This document shows positions 6,186 to 16,036 of a stretch of 18,299 nucleotides of DNA, in pieces. The stretch's first letter is position 1. Every line of letters begins with the position of its first letter. The stretch is from positions 1-18,299 of the forward strand of contig CAMJXI010000005.1 in the NCBI GenBank assembly GCA_946409675.1, in the 5' to 3' direction. The notes below the pieces were generated by a model that was not told where the DNA came from, made no database searches, and was given only the letters and a program-made list of their open reading frames with translations. The DNA comes from an uncultured Lactobacillus sp. (GTDB lineage: Bacteria; Bacillota; Bacilli; Lactobacillales; Lactobacillaceae). A program made the position numbers and the translations under genes.

Positions 6186-7094
6186 ATGAAAGTAAAAGCT
6201 CGTTTGGATACCCTGACCGATGGCGTGATTGCAATTATCATGACCATTATGGTCCTTGAGCTCCCCACTAATTTGGCTAGTGGCCACGTCAATTTAAGTT
6301 CACTCTTTTACGCCATTACCATTTACGCCGACAGTTTCGCGTTTGTTGCCAACATTTGGTTCCAGCAAACCACCCTCTTCACCAAGGTGGAAAAAATCTC
6401 CAACAAAATCATTAAGTTGCAGATTTCTTTGCTCTTCTTTCTCTCATTGATTCCAGCGATGACCAACGTCATGGTCGCTGATGAGTCGAACCTCCCCGTA
6501 ATGATTTATGGGGCACTCTATCTCATTGTCACGTTGATGTTTGCCTATATTTCACACGAAGTCGTCAACCAACAGTACACCGACAAGACGGACATGAGAA
6601 AGGTCTTTCAGGCCATCTACGGTAGTGACATCATCATCGATATTCCACTTGCAATCGCCGGAATTATCGTTGGTTACTTCTACCCTAAGATTGCGATGAT
6701 TCTCTTCTTGATCATCCCTATTCGGGCCTTTATTTGTTCCGACAAAGCGCAAAACGAGTTGGCGGATGTCGAATCGATGGACGAAACCGGTCGTTCTGAA
6801 TACTTAAATCTCACGCGAGCACAACGACGCGAATTCTCCCAGAGTATGCGCGAATATTATCACCAGGTTAGTGATAACAACTTAACGCCCGACCAACAAA
6901 AACAATACTTCGGGCAATTCATCACCAAGGTCTCGCAACAAGCGGGTGTGCCTGAAGACGTGATGCAAAACAAGTTTAAATCCCTGGCGAACGTCTTTGA
7001 GCATCGTGGACCGCATGGTAAGCATCCTAGTCGCCGCGAAGTAACGATTTTGCGTCGTGCCATGCAAGATGATAGCGATGATTCAAAATCCTGA
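6186..7094 (+). CDS. TMEM175/DUF1211-type membrane protein with a charged C-terminal extension
   Basis: This 302-residue integral membrane protein resembles the bacterial TMEM175 (DUF1211) family, some of whose members are potassium channels. The N-terminal motif RLDTLTDGVIAI (6-17) corresponds to the family's RxxxFSDG. Six hydrophobic segments are visible at about 12-28, 36-60, 73-97, 102-124, 148-165 and 167-184. The family's usual HHxLF region is QTTLF (61-65) here, so the protein is divergent and channel activity is uncertain. Residues about 185-302 form a charged, cytosolic extension. The start is ATG 6186, because the family motif begins there; the frame is open upstream to GTG 6144, but that codon lies between the two fhs terminator hairpins. 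The only possible ribosome binding site, CAGG at 6175-6178, is in the terminator stem. No convincing promoter is seen. Confidence 0.7.
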   Translation: MKVKARLDTLTDGVIAIIMTIMVLELPTNLASGHVNLSSLFYAITIYADSFAFVANIWFQQTTLFTKVEKISNKIIKLQISLLFFLSLIPAMTNVMVADESNLPVMIYGALYLIVTLMFAYISHEVVNQQYTDKTDMRKVFQAIYGSDIIIDIPLAIAGIIVGYFYPKIAMILFLIIPIRAFICSDKAQNELADVESMDETGRSEYLNLTRAQRREFSQSMREYYHQVSDNNLTPDQQKQYFGQFITKVSQQAGVPEDVMQNKFKSLANVFEHRGPHGKHPSRREVTILRRAMQDDSDDSKS

Positions 7095-7101
7095 GGACGC
7101 A

Positions 7102-7137
7102 AAAATACCAGACAAAATTAATTGTCTGGTATTTTTT
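7102..7137. terminator. Bidirectional terminator between the TMEM175-like gene and the purine operon
   Basis: Perfect arms AAAATACCAGACAA (7102-7115) and TTGTCTGGTATTTT (7122-7135) enclose an AATTAA loop. T-runs follow on the plus strand (7132-7137) and, through A7101-7105, on the minus strand. It lies 7 nt after the plus-strand gene and about 60 nt after purD, so it can serve both convergent units. Confidence 0.9.
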
Positions 7138-7195
7138 ATTTTGTGTTTGATATATATATATTATTTATCTTTTAATTGCTTCTAGTTTTCTTTGG

Positions 7196-8470
7196 TTAAT
7201 CGTTAACTGCTCGATGACCTATGTCTGAGCGATATCTTAGACCTGCGATATCTTGTTGATATAACCACGAGTAAATATTCTTTTGTGCTTCCTTAACGGT
7301 CTTAGCCGTTGTTGTGAGGCACAGAATACGTCCGCCATCACTGACAAGCTGGTGGTTTTCATCTTCTTTAACGCCGGCAAAATCCACATCAATATTTGCT
7401 GGTAAGTCCTTGAAAAGCTCAAGGTTAACACCGGATCCTGAACTTTGCGGATAGTCCTCCGAACTAACCACTACACCTAAACAAATCTCGTCTTCTTGCC
7501 ATTTCACCTCGTTTGGCTGGATAGCTTTCTCATCCAGTAAGTCAGTTAATACTTCGTAGAGACTGCTCTTCAGTTGGGGTAAGACGACAGAAGATTCGGG
7601 ATCACCCATTCTGGTATTAAATTCGATGACCTTCAAACCATCTTTGGTCATGATCATCCCAGCATACAAGAAGCCACAGAAGTCGATGTCTCTTCTCTTC
7701 AACTCGGCAATCGTTGGTTGAATAACCTCTTCGAGCGTTTGTTGGTTCAAACTCTTTGGTAAGTGGAGCAACGGGCTATAAGCTCCCATCCCACCAGTAT
7801 TTGGACCTAAATCTCGGTCAAAAGCCGCTTTGTGATCTTGGGCTAGTGGCATCTGGACGATTTGGCCAGCGTTGACCATTGCTAAACAAGAGAATTCCTC
7901 GCCATCCAAAAATTCTTCAATCACTACTTCGGTCGTCCCAAATTTCTTGTTACCGAGCATTTCGTGAATCGTCTCCTTAGCATCAAGATAATCTTCGACA
8001 ATCACAACACCCTTACCGGCAGCAAGACCATTAGCCTTGATCACCTGCGGATAGTCGACCTGCAAGAGATAACGTTTGGCACTCTCTTCATCGGTAAATG
8101 AACGATAGCTCGCGGTCTTAACGCCCGCCTTGTCCATCACGTCCTTAGCAAAGTGCTTCGAGTTTTCAAGCTTAGCAGCAGCCTTTGTGGGACCAAAGAC
8201 TCTTAGGTCGGCCTTCAAAAACTCGTCGACAATCCCGTTTTGTAGTGGTAATTCAGGACCGACAACCGTCAAATCAATCTTTTCGGTCTTTGCAAAATCC
8301 ACTAGGTCGGAAAATTCTTCTTCAGCCAGCGGAACCGTTTGGATCTTTGCACTCACCATGCCAGGGTTGCCTGGTGCCACAAAAACCGTGTCGACTTCTG
8401 TACTATTGGCAAACTGCTTTGCCAGTGCATGTTCTCTTGCACCCTGTCCAATTACTAATACCTTCGCCAT
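7196..8470 (-). CDS. purD: Phosphoribosylamine-glycine ligase (GAR synthetase)
   Basis: PurD joins phosphoribosylamine and glycine with ATP to make GAR, step 2 of purine synthesis. At 424 residues it is of normal length. The N-terminal dinucleotide-like loop GQGAREHAL is at 8-16, the ATP-grasp region includes KANGLAAGKGVVI (145-157), and QDHKAAFDRDLGPNTGGMGA at 211-230 and the GARS signature RMGDPESS at 287-294 are clear. It is the last gene of the operon, 17 nt after purH. A GGGGA about 8 nt before ATG 8470 is a modest ribosome binding site. Transcription should end at the hairpin at 7102-7137. Identification is secure. Confidence 0.97.
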   Translation of the reverse strand: MAKVLVIGQGAREHALAKQFANSTEVDTVFVAPGNPGMVSAKIQTVPLAEEEFSDLVDFAKTEKIDLTVVGPELPLQNGIVDEFLKADLRVFGPTKAAAKLENSKHFAKDVMDKAGVKTASYRSFTDEESAKRYLLQVDYPQVIKANGLAAGKGVVIVEDYLDAKETIHEMLGNKKFGTTEVVIEEFLDGEEFSCLAMVNAGQIVQMPLAQDHKAAFDRDLGPNTGGMGAYSPLLHLPKSLNQQTLEEVIQPTIAELKRRDIDFCGFLYAGMIMTKDGLKVIEFNTRMGDPESSVVLPQLKSSLYEVLTDLLDEKAIQPNEVKWQEDEICLGVVVSSEDYPQSSGSGVNLELFKDLPANIDVDFAGVKEDENHQLVSDGGRILCLTTTAKTVKEAQKNIYSWLYQQDIAGLRYRSDIGHRAVND

Positions 8471-8487
8471 TTATTTATCCCCGAAAT

Positions 8488-10023
8488 CTAATGTCTGAAG
8501 TGACGCACACCCGTCATGACCATCGCAATTCCAAGTTCATCAGCCTTATCAATTGAGGCTTGATCCTTGATACTACCGCCTGGTTGCACGATTGCTTTAA
8601 TACCGTGTTTCGCCGCGTATTCCACGCAATCATCCATTGGGAAGAAGGCATCAGAAGCCATGACACCCTCGCCATAACGTGGGGATTCTTCCGCTTGCTT
8701 GATGGCAATCTCAACTGAGCCAATCCGGTTCATTTGACCGGCACCAATACCGAGCGTTTGGTCCTTAGCAACAATCACGATAGCGTTACTCTTAACATGT
8801 TTAACTACAATTTGACCAAATTCTAGTGCTTCCAATTGTTCCTTCGTTGGTTGAACTTTAGTCACAACTTTGAAGTCACTAATGTGTTCCACTTTATTAT
8901 CTGGTTCTTGTAATAGCATACCACCCATGACCGAAACCTTCTCAAGTTCTTTGGTCTCGACCGCTCCGAAATCAAGTGTCATGATGCGTAAGTTCTTCTT
9001 CTTAGCCAAGATAGCAAAGGCGTCGTCGTCAAAACTTGGGGCAATAATAATTTCGAGGAATAAGGCATGCATCTTAGTTGCAGTTGCTAAATCAACGTTT
9101 CTATTCAAGACGATAATCCCGCCAAAAATGGAAGTAGAATCTGCAGCGTATGCACGATCCCAGGCTTGTTCGATGTTTTCACCTAAGCCAATTCCACAGG
9201 GGTTCATATGTTTGACCGCTACAACAGTTGGTGCGATAAATTCTTTAGCCATCTTCAAAGCAGCGTCGGCGTCCTTGATGTTGTTGTAGCTTAATTCCTT
9301 GCCGTGCAGTTGTTTTGCTTCTGCGATTGAGAAAGGAACTGGAATAACGTCTTCATAGAAGGAGGCGCTTTGGTCGGAGTTTTCACCATAACGCAGTGCT
9401 TGCTTTTTGTTGTATGTCAAAGTCAGGCTAGCAGGATATTCTTCCGTGCTGTCTTTAGCTAAGTATTGGGCAATCAAGGCATCATAGGCACTAGTGTGCT
9501 GGAAGACTTTTAAGGCTAAGCCCTTCTTGAATTCAGGAGTGAGACCATCATTTTCGATAGCCGTTATAACGTCGCTATAATCAGCTGGATCGACGACTGG
9601 TAAAACACTCTGGAAATTTTTGGCAGCAGAACGCAACATGCTTGGTCCACCAATGTCGATTTGTTCGATGGCTTCGGCTTCCGTCACGTCAGGTTTTAAG
9701 ATAGTTTCTCTGAAGGGATACAAATTAACAGCTACGAGATCGATTGTTTGGATGTCATGTGCGCGTAACGCATCCATATGACTTGCTAAGTCACGTCTAG
9801 CAAGTAAACCTGCATGAACTCTTGGATGTAACGTCTTCACACGTCCATCAAGCATTTCTGGAAAACCGGTGATTTCTTCGATTCCAATTACCGTAACGCC
9901 AGCTTCTTCTATAGCCTTCTTGGTGCCACCCGTTGAAACCAGGCGGTAGTTATTCTTGCTTAAGTTTTGTGCAAATTCAACAATTCCCGTTTTATCACTC
10001 ACGCTCAGTAAAGCTGTTTTCAT
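8488..10023 (-). CDS. purH: Bifunctional AICAR formyltransferase / IMP cyclohydrolase
   Basis: PurH carries out the last two steps to IMP: formyl transfer from 10-formyl-THF to AICAR, then ring closure. It has 511 residues, the usual size. The N-terminal cyclohydrolase half shows [13 protein letters not shown] (30-42), [18 protein letters not shown] (57-74) and [15 protein letters not shown] (122-136). The transformylase half shows the catalytic KHMNPCG (271-277) and ends in RHFRH, typical of the family. The usual RYGENPHQ is RYGENSDQ at 211-218, losing a conserved histidine. ATG 10023 is preceded by GAAGGA. The gene lies 46 nt after purN, the longest gap in the operon. Confidence 0.97.
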   Translation of the reverse strand: MKTALLSVSDKTGIVEFAQNLSKNNYRLVSTGGTKKAIEEAGVTVIGIEEITGFPEMLDGRVKTLHPRVHAGLLARRDLASHMDALRAHDIQTIDLVAVNLYPFRETILKPDVTEAEAIEQIDIGGPSMLRSAAKNFQSVLPVVDPADYSDVITAIENDGLTPEFKKGLALKVFQHTSAYDALIAQYLAKDSTEEYPASLTLTYNKKQALRYGENSDQSASFYEDVIPVPFSIAEAKQLHGKELSYNNIKDADAALKMAKEFIAPTVVAVKHMNPCGIGLGENIEQAWDRAYAADSTSIFGGIIVLNRNVDLATATKMHALFLEIIIAPSFDDDAFAILAKKKNLRIMTLDFGAVETKELEKVSVMGGMLLQEPDNKVEHISDFKVVTKVQPTKEQLEALEFGQIVVKHVKSNAIVIVAKDQTLGIGAGQMNRIGSVEIAIKQAEESPRYGEGVMASDAFFPMDDCVEYAAKHGIKAIVQPGGSIKDQASIDKADELGIAMVMTGVRHFRH

Positions 10024-10069
10024 TATTTTGTCGTCCTTCTCTTTCTACTATTCACTATGTTCTGACTGA

Positions 10070-10654
10070 CTAACCAACTAATCCTTGTTCCCGTAAAGCT
10101 ACTTCCATGCTCTTAAAATAGAGTTCGTGTTCAACTTCATGAATCCGTGGTGCAAGTGTCTCGAAGGTATCTCCCTGCAAAATCCGCACCGGTTCCTGGG
10201 CGATAATCGGACCCGAATCAATTCCCGCATCAACGTAATGGACCGTAACGCCGGTGACCTTTACACCATATGCGAGTGCATCTTCGATACTCGTTCTCCC
10301 CGGAAACGCCGGTAAGAGCGCCGGATGCAGGTTGATGATTTTGTGCGGATAAGCGTCCAGCAAAACGTTTGTCACAATCTTCATGTAACCCGCCAACAAG
10401 ATGAAGTCGATTTTTTGATCACGCAAGTATTGCAAAATCGCTTCTTCATATTCTTCTTTATTCGTAAATTCTTTAACGCTGTGGACCCAAGTTGGAATAC
10501 CAAAACTTGCCGCCTTCTCGATAACTACCGCCTTCGGCTGGTCACAAATTAAACAACCAACTTCTATTCCGAGTTCTGGGTGTTCCTGAATCTTTTCTTG
10601 GAGTGTTTGAAAGTTAGTTCCGGTTCCGGATGCAAAAATTGCTAACCTAGTCAT
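10070..10654 (-). CDS. purN: Phosphoribosylglycinamide formyltransferase
   Basis: PurN transfers a formyl group from 10-formyl-THF to GAR, step 3. It has 194 residues, close to the E. coli-type enzyme. The phosphate-binding start FASGTGTNFQTL (7-18) and the catalytic triad are visible: N108 and H110 in NLHPALLPAFPG, and D146 in VDAGIDSGPII. ATG 10654 overlaps the purM stop by 8 nt and has GGAGG just upstream within purM. It depends on formyl-THF, the product of fhs nearby. Identification is secure. Confidence 0.96.
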   Translation of the reverse strand: MTRLAIFASGTGTNFQTLQEKIQEHPELGIEVGCLICDQPKAVVIEKAASFGIPTWVHSVKEFTNKEEYEEAILQYLRDQKIDFILLAGYMKIVTNVLLDAYPHKIINLHPALLPAFPGRTSIEDALAYGVKVTGVTVHYVDAGIDSGPIIAQEPVRILQGDTFETLAPRIHEVEHELYFKSMEVALREQGLVG

Positions 10655-11696
10655 GCTGGCCTCCGTTTAATTCAACTTGTGCCTCGTTTTCAGTTCTTGG
10701 TTCTACTTGCCCAATTTCAAAGAACTTTTCCTCTAAGCCAGCCAATACTTCCTTGACTCGCTCAACCTTTTCAGGACTAACGGCTAGCACCATCCCGATG
10801 CCCATATTGAGCGTCAAGTAAGCATCCTCTCGTGAAAGATTGCCTTGCTCAACAAGGAAGTCAAAAATTGGTAGTCGTTTCCAACTATCTAAGTCGATGA
10901 CCGCTTTTTGATCATTTGCGAGCATCCGGGGGGTGTTTTCGAGTAAGCCACCACCTGTGATGTGACTTGCCCCAACAATTAATTTTTCTGCCAAAAGCCG
11001 GCGGAAAACGTCCGTGTAGATCTTGGTTGGAGTTAACAATGTCTGAATCAAAGATTCGCCGTTGTTCAAGACCTGCTCACCGTAATTAAATTCGTGGTCC
11101 TGGAACAAAATTTTGCGGACCAATGAGAAGCCGTTACTGTGTAAGCCACTTGATTGGAGTCCGATTAAGACATCCCCGTTTGAAACTTGTTGGTTGGTTA
11201 ATAAATCGTCCTTGCTCGCTAAGCCGACCGCAAAGCCAGCTAAGTCGAACATGTTCTCATGGTAGACACCTGGCATTTCTGCTGTCTCACCACCCAAAAG
11301 TGCGATTTTATATTTCTGGCAAACGGCCACGATCCCATCGAGCACGTTACTTACTTGTTCCTTGTTTAACTTTGAAACTGCCAGGTAATCTAGGAAGAAT
11401 AAAGGCAAGGCACCTTGGGCGACCACATCGTTGACACACATCGCGACCAAGTCTTGGCCAATGCCACTCACGTTACCGGATTCGCCAGCCAAAATCACTT
11501 TGGTCCCGACTCCATCAGCTCCCGCTACAAGAACTGGTTGGTTAAGCTGGTCACCGAGTAATTCATAGCAACCGGCAAAGCCACCAATGCCACCCAAAAC
11601 ATGCGGATCGGTGTAATCCATTTTCCTTTGCAAGTCGGCGACAACTTCTTCACCGGCAGCAATGCTGACACCTGCTTTTTCGTATGCGTTAGGCAT
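10647..11696 (-). CDS. purM: Phosphoribosylformylglycinamidine cyclo-ligase (AIR synthetase)
   Basis: PurM closes the imidazole ring of FGAM with ATP to give AIR, step 5. The product has 349 residues, normal for the family. The N-terminus YEKAGVSIAAGEEVV and the substrate-binding GADGVGTKVILA are typical, and GGGLLENTPRML further on is the conserved glycine-rich segment. The frame is open further upstream, but ATG 11696 is chosen because AAAGGAG lies 6 nt before it and the protein then starts as in its homologues (MPNAYEKAG). It overlaps the purF stop by 8 nt, so translation is probably coupled. Confidence 0.96.
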   Translation of the reverse strand: MPNAYEKAGVSIAAGEEVVADLQRKMDYTDPHVLGGIGGFAGCYELLGDQLNQPVLVAGADGVGTKVILAGESGNVSGIGQDLVAMCVNDVVAQGALPLFFLDYLAVSKLNKEQVSNVLDGIVAVCQKYKIALLGGETAEMPGVYHENMFDLAGFAVGLASKDDLLTNQQVSNGDVLIGLQSSGLHSNGFSLVRKILFQDHEFNYGEQVLNNGESLIQTLLTPTKIYTDVFRRLLAEKLIVGASHITGGGLLENTPRMLANDQKAVIDLDSWKRLPIFDFLVEQGNLSREDAYLTLNMGIGMVLAVSPEKVERVKEVLAGLEEKFFEIGQVEPRTENEAQVELNGGQHD

Positions 11697-13158
11697 TTCT
11701 CTCTCCTTTAACAGCTGAAAGTTTGTGGTCCTCGAGCGTTTTTGGTGCTTCATACTTTTCTTCGTAATCGTATAAAGGCGTTGGGTAGTCCCCGTTGAAG
11801 TAGGCTACACACAATCCTTCATTAGGCGCATCTTGTTTCAAGCCCACTGCATCAACTAAGCCTTCAAGGCTCAAGAAATGCAGGGAATCTGCACCAATTT
11901 GGTGGCGCATCTGGCCGACCGTCATGTTGGCCGCCATTAACTCTTGGGTCTTTTCGATATCAATGCCGTAGAAGCATGGGAATTTCAAAGGTGGTGAGGC
12001 AATTAAGACGTGCACCTCGGTCGCTCCTGCTTCTTTCAAAAGATTGATGATATATTTACTGGTCGTGCCCCGAACAATCGAGTCATCGACTAAGCAAACG
12101 CGCTTGCCTTTGACGACTGCTTCAAGAGCAGCCAACTTCATCTTCACACCCTTTTCGCGCAAACTTTGAGTCGGTTGGATAAAGGTTCTGGCACTATATT
12201 GATTCTTGATTAAGCCCATTTCGTCGGGCACACCTAAGACTTGTGCCACCCCAGTTGCTGCGGGTAGAGCCGAATTCGGTACACCCACGACAATGTCCAC
12301 GTCGAGCGAATTTTCCTTGGCCACTTGCATCCCCATTCGTTGACGCGCTTGGTAGACATTCACGCCGTAGATACTTGAGTCGGGTCTAGCAAAATAGATA
12401 AATTCCATCGAGCAGATTGAAAGCTGGGTCTTCTTTGTAAAGTGTAAAACTTCATAGCCGTTATCATCGATCTTGATTAATTCGCCAGGCAAGACATCGC
12501 GGACGAAGCGTGCGCCGATTGCGTCGAGTGCACAGGTCTCACTTGCGACCACGTAAACACCGTTCTTCATCTGACCGATGACCATTGGCCGAAAGCCGTT
12601 TGGATCAAGCGCAGCATACAAGCATTTCTTCGTTAAAATCAGGTAGGCAAAGCCCCCTTGAATTACTTGTAAAGCATCAATCAATTGCTTTTCAAAAGTC
12701 GGTTGTTCTTGTCTCTTAATCAAGTGCATCAAGACTTCGGTATCGGAATTAGATTGGAAATAGGCACCATCATCTTCGAGTTTTTTGCGTAGAGTGACGG
12801 CGTTCGTCAGATTACCGTTGTGCGCCATCGCGAAATCCTTGTCCACATAATGAAAGACAAGCGGTTGAATATTCTCGATTCCACGGGATCCTGAAGTACC
12901 GTAACGCACATGGCCAATCGCCGAATGACCATCAAGTTTATCGATGCTCTCTGGGTCCTTGAAGACGTCGGCGAGTAAGCCCAAACCACGTTGGCGTTTC
13001 ATTCGTCCGTCTTTTTGGAGCGTTACAATCCCAGCACCCTCTTGGCCCCGGTGTTGCAATGCGTGGAGGCCGAAATAAGTTAGTTGGGCAGCATTTTTAT
13101 CGTTCCAGATTCCAAAAACACCACATTCTTCATTTAAGCTTTTTACTTCAACTGCCAT
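11689..13158 (-). CDS. purF: Amidophosphoribosyltransferase
   Basis: PurF makes phosphoribosylamine from PRPP and glutamine, the committed first step. The 489-residue product has an 11-residue propeptide ([11 protein letters not shown]) followed by the catalytic Cys12 of an N-terminal-nucleophile glutaminase, as in Bacillus subtilis. The PRPP-binding motif [13 protein letters not shown] is at 354-366. Three cysteines match Fe-S ligands of the B. subtilis enzyme (C249, C395, C450), but the fourth is replaced by E447, so a 4Fe-4S cluster is unlikely. ATG 13158 is used: AAGGAA lies upstream, and the TTG at 13176 would fall at the ribosome binding site. It overlaps the purL end by 16 nt. Confidence 0.96.
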   Translation of the reverse strand: MAVEVKSLNEECGVFGIWNDKNAAQLTYFGLHALQHRGQEGAGIVTLQKDGRMKRQRGLGLLADVFKDPESIDKLDGHSAIGHVRYGTSGSRGIENIQPLVFHYVDKDFAMAHNGNLTNAVTLRKKLEDDGAYFQSNSDTEVLMHLIKRQEQPTFEKQLIDALQVIQGGFAYLILTKKCLYAALDPNGFRPMVIGQMKNGVYVVASETCALDAIGARFVRDVLPGELIKIDDNGYEVLHFTKKTQLSICSMEFIYFARPDSSIYGVNVYQARQRMGMQVAKENSLDVDIVVGVPNSALPAATGVAQVLGVPDEMGLIKNQYSARTFIQPTQSLREKGVKMKLAALEAVVKGKRVCLVDDSIVRGTTSKYIINLLKEAGATEVHVLIASPPLKFPCFYGIDIEKTQELMAANMTVGQMRHQIGADSLHFLSLEGLVDAVGLKQDAPNEGLCVAYFNGDYPTPLYDYEEKYEAPKTLEDHKLSAVKGERNA

Positions 13159-15347
13159 GCGAGAGATTCCTTCCAAATGGTTTTAGTTGCTCCGACGTTT
13201 AAATTCATTTCTTGGTGATCTTTGGTGCTGATTTTCAAATCTTGCTCTGCGGTCACTTGACCGATTAATTGGGCATTTTCCTTAACAATCTCTTCAAAAG
13301 CCGCTTTGTTTGCTGGCTTAACCGAGAGGATGAAACGGGATTGGGTTTCGCTAAATAATTCAGCGGCAGTGAGGTCAACAGCAACCGCAAAACCTAATTC
13401 GTGTTTGAAGACTGATTCGACTAACCCAACCGCAAGACCACCTTCGGCTAAGTCATGGGCACTAACCACAAGTCCTGCTTGAATGGCTTTGGTCACTAAA
13501 TCTTGGTTGGCTTTTTCGGTCGCTAAATCAAAGTTTTCGAACTGACCGCTAATCGTGCCTTCTTGCATCTTTTGGATTTCAGAACCGTTGTAGTCGTTGC
13601 CGGTTGTTCCGAGCAGGTAAATCAAGTCGTCGGCGTTCTTAAAGTCAATCGTGGTAATATCGCTTTGTTTTTCGATCAGGCCGACCATCCCAACCATTGG
13701 TGTAGGATAGATGGCTTTTTTGTTTGATTCGTTATAGAGCGAGACGTTCCCGGAAATGACTGGTGTGTCAAAAATCGTACACGCTTCCGCCATTCCTTTA
13801 GTTGCTTGGCTAAGTTCGTAATAGACTTCGGGGTCGTTTGGTTTCCCGAAGTTTAAACAATCGGTAATTCCAATTGGCACACCACCGGAAGCAACGATGT
13901 TTCTGGCCGCTTCACTAACCGCGATTTGGCCACCTAAGTAAGGGTTCAGGTAGAGATAACGGGGATTGGCATCGGTCGTCATCGCGAGTGCCTTGTTCGT
14001 CCCGCGGACGCGGATGACTGCTGCGTCAGAACCCGGTGCGACGATTGTGTTTGTTTGGACCATCGAGTCATAACGCTCGAAGATCTCGTGCTTGCTGGCA
14101 ATCGTTGGTTGCTTCAGCATTGCTTCCATTGTTTCGTTCAAGTTAGTAACTTCTGGCACAAAATTGTTTACTTCGTTCATGCGTTCTGGCATTTTGCTTT
14201 CGTACGTGTAAACCGGTGCTTCATCAACTAAAGTATGCACGGGCACGTCGGCCACGAGCTTACCGTGTTGGTAAAGTTTGTAACTCGTATCTTCAGTCAC
14301 GACCCCAATTTGGACGGCTTCTGATTCGTAACGGTCGAACAGTTCTTCAACTTGCTTGCCGTAACCCTTCTTCACGCATAAGAGCATCCGTTCTTGGGAT
14401 TCACTCAACATCAATTCGTAAGGAATCATCCCAGCTTCTCGTTGTGGTACTAGATCAAGGTTCAATTCCATGCCGTAACCGGCTTTGGCCCCCATCTCGG
14501 CACTGGATGAAACAAGTCCTGCAGCTCCCATGTCTTGAATACCAACTAAGATATCGGCGTGGTTTTGGATTAAGTCGAGGCAAGCTTCCATCAGTTGTTT
14601 CTCAGCAAAAGGATCACCGACTTGGACGGCTGAGCGCTGCGTTTCCTTTTCATCGCTGAACTCGGCGCTGGCAAAGATTGCGCCTTGGATTCCGTCACGT
14701 CCGGTCTTGGCACCGACGTAGTAGATCAAGTTGCCGGCTCCGGCCGCTGCCCCAATTTGGCTATTTTCCACATCCAAAAGTCCCACGCACATCGCGTTCA
14801 TCACGGGATTTTGCTTGAAGGCATCGTCGAAGGTCAACTCGCCCCCAACGGTCGGAATTCCCATACAGTTACCGTAGTCCCCAATCCCAGCGACCGTTTG
14901 GTCGACTAAGAATTTCGTTCGCGGATCAGTTGGTTCGCCGAAATGTAGGCTGTTCAATGAGGCGATTGGACGAGCCCCCATCGAGAAGATATCGCGGACA
15001 ATTCCGCCGACACCAGTTGCTGCGCCTTGATAAGGTTCAACTGCTGTCGGGTGATTATGTGATTCGGCCTTAAAAACAACCGCTTGACCGTCACCGATGT
15101 CGATAATGCCGGCACCTTCACCAGGTCCTTGCAAAATCCGCTTACCTTTACTTGGAAATTGCTTCAACAAAGGCTTAGAACTCTTATAAGAACAGTGTTC
15201 ACTCCACATTGCAGCGAAGAGTCCCGTTTCAGTGAAGTTAGGCAAACGCCCCAACATCCGTTGGACTGATTCGTATTCTTGCTCACTCAAACCCCAATCG
15301 AGGTATAACTTCTCGTCTTTGATTTCTGTTGGTGAAAGTTCTTTCAT
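13143..15347 (-). CDS. purL: Phosphoribosylformylglycinamidine synthase, large subunit (FGAM synthase II)
   Basis: PurL converts FGAR to FGAM with ATP, using ammonia from PurQ, step 4. At 734 residues it is the small Gram-positive type that needs PurS and PurQ as partners, and both are encoded just upstream. The active-site region SEHCSYK (49-55), [14 protein letters not shown] (74-87) and [14 protein letters not shown] (92-105) are clear. ATG 15347 is chosen: AGGAG lies 10 nt upstream and homologues begin there, although the frame is open to 15386. The gene starts 13 nt after purQ and ends 16 nt inside purF. Confidence 0.97.
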   Translation of the reverse strand: MKELSPTEIKDEKLYLDWGLSEQEYESVQRMLGRLPNFTETGLFAAMWSEHCSYKSSKPLLKQFPSKGKRILQGPGEGAGIIDIGDGQAVVFKAESHNHPTAVEPYQGAATGVGGIVRDIFSMGARPIASLNSLHFGEPTDPRTKFLVDQTVAGIGDYGNCMGIPTVGGELTFDDAFKQNPVMNAMCVGLLDVENSQIGAAAGAGNLIYYVGAKTGRDGIQGAIFASAEFSDEKETQRSAVQVGDPFAEKQLMEACLDLIQNHADILVGIQDMGAAGLVSSSAEMGAKAGYGMELNLDLVPQREAGMIPYELMLSESQERMLLCVKKGYGKQVEELFDRYESEAVQIGVVTEDTSYKLYQHGKLVADVPVHTLVDEAPVYTYESKMPERMNEVNNFVPEVTNLNETMEAMLKQPTIASKHEIFERYDSMVQTNTIVAPGSDAAVIRVRGTNKALAMTTDANPRYLYLNPYLGGQIAVSEAARNIVASGGVPIGITDCLNFGKPNDPEVYYELSQATKGMAEACTIFDTPVISGNVSLYNESNKKAIYPTPMVGMVGLIEKQSDITTIDFKNADDLIYLLGTTGNDYNGSEIQKMQEGTISGQFENFDLATEKANQDLVTKAIQAGLVVSAHDLAEGGLAVGLVESVFKHELGFAVAVDLTAAELFSETQSRFILSVKPANKAAFEEIVKENAQLIGQVTAEQDLKISTKDHQEMNLNVGATKTIWKESLAWQLK

Positions 15348-15360
15348 CGGTTGATTTCTC

Positions 15361-16035
15361 CTAATTTTTAACTGCTTGACTGTCAATCATTGCTTGAAAA
15401 AGTCTTGCGCCATCGATTCCGCCAAGGATAGCTTCACTCGCCCGTTCGGGATGAGGCATCATGCCAAGCACGTTACCCGCTTCGTTCACGATACCCGCGA
15501 TATCTTCGACACTGCCGTTAGGGTTATCTTGGTAAGTAAAGACGATCTGGTTGTTCTGCTTTAACTTAGCAAGTGTCTCTTCGTCACAGTAGTAGTTTCC
15601 TTCACCATGGGCGATTGGGAAGACGACGGTTTCGCTGTCATCATAAAGATTTGTGAAAGATGTTTGGTTGTTTTTGACTGCCAAAGGTTCTGGCTTGCAG
15701 ATGAAATTGAGTGATTCGTTATGACGTAAGGCACCGGGCAAAAGTCCAGCCTCCGTCAAAATTTGGAATCCGTTACAGATTCCGATTACGAGTCCGCCGT
15801 TGTTCGCAAACTCTTTAACAGCTTCCATGATGGGAGAAAAACGAGCAATTGCCCCACTTCTGAGGTAATCGCCGTAAGAAAATCCCCCGGGAATCAATAC
15901 GGCTTTAGCATCTGCTGGCAAACTAGTTTCGCGGTAATCTACGAAAACTGTTTCGATTTGGAATTCGTCGCGCAAGAGATAAAACAGGTCATATTCACAA
16001 TTTGAGCCGGGAAAACTGATAATGGCAAATTTCAT
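15361..16035 (-). CDS. purQ: Phosphoribosylformylglycinamidine synthase, glutaminase subunit (FGAM synthase I)
   Basis: PurQ is a class I glutamine amidotransferase that releases ammonia for PurL. It has 224 residues. The nucleophile elbow GICNGFQ places Cys87, and MPHPERA supplies the His195/Glu197 pair, so the triad is complete. ATG 16035 has GGAGGG 6 nt upstream and starts one base after the purS stop. It should form the PurL-PurS-PurQ complex with its neighbours. Confidence 0.97.
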   Translation of the reverse strand: MKFAIISFPGSNCEYDLFYLLRDEFQIETVFVDYRETSLPADAKAVLIPGGFSYGDYLRSGAIARFSPIMEAVKEFANNGGLVIGICNGFQILTEAGLLPGALRHNESLNFICKPEPLAVKNNQTSFTNLYDDSETVVFPIAHGEGNYYCDEETLAKLKQNNQIVFTYQDNPNGSVEDIAGIVNEAGNVLGMMPHPERASEAILGGIDGARLFQAMIDSQAVKN

Positions 16036-16036
16036 C

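Noticed and set aside
7148..7162. Short TA-dinucleotide run after the bidirectional terminator
   Set aside because: It is only a few repeat units in an AT-rich spacer, with no sign of function.
8870..9289. 139-codon plus-strand frame opposite purH
   Set aside because: It is entirely antisense to a conserved gene and has no recognisable domain.
14216..14659. 147-codon plus-strand frame opposite purL
   Set aside because: It lies wholly antisense to conserved purL codons, with an Arg/Ser-rich composition typical of a shadow frame and no ribosome binding site.
13143..15386. Longer N-terminal starts for purL, purM, purF, purC and purS
   Set aside because: The upstream in-frame codons overlap ribosome binding sites or preceding genes, and the shorter starts match family N-termini with well-placed Shine-Dalgarno sequences.
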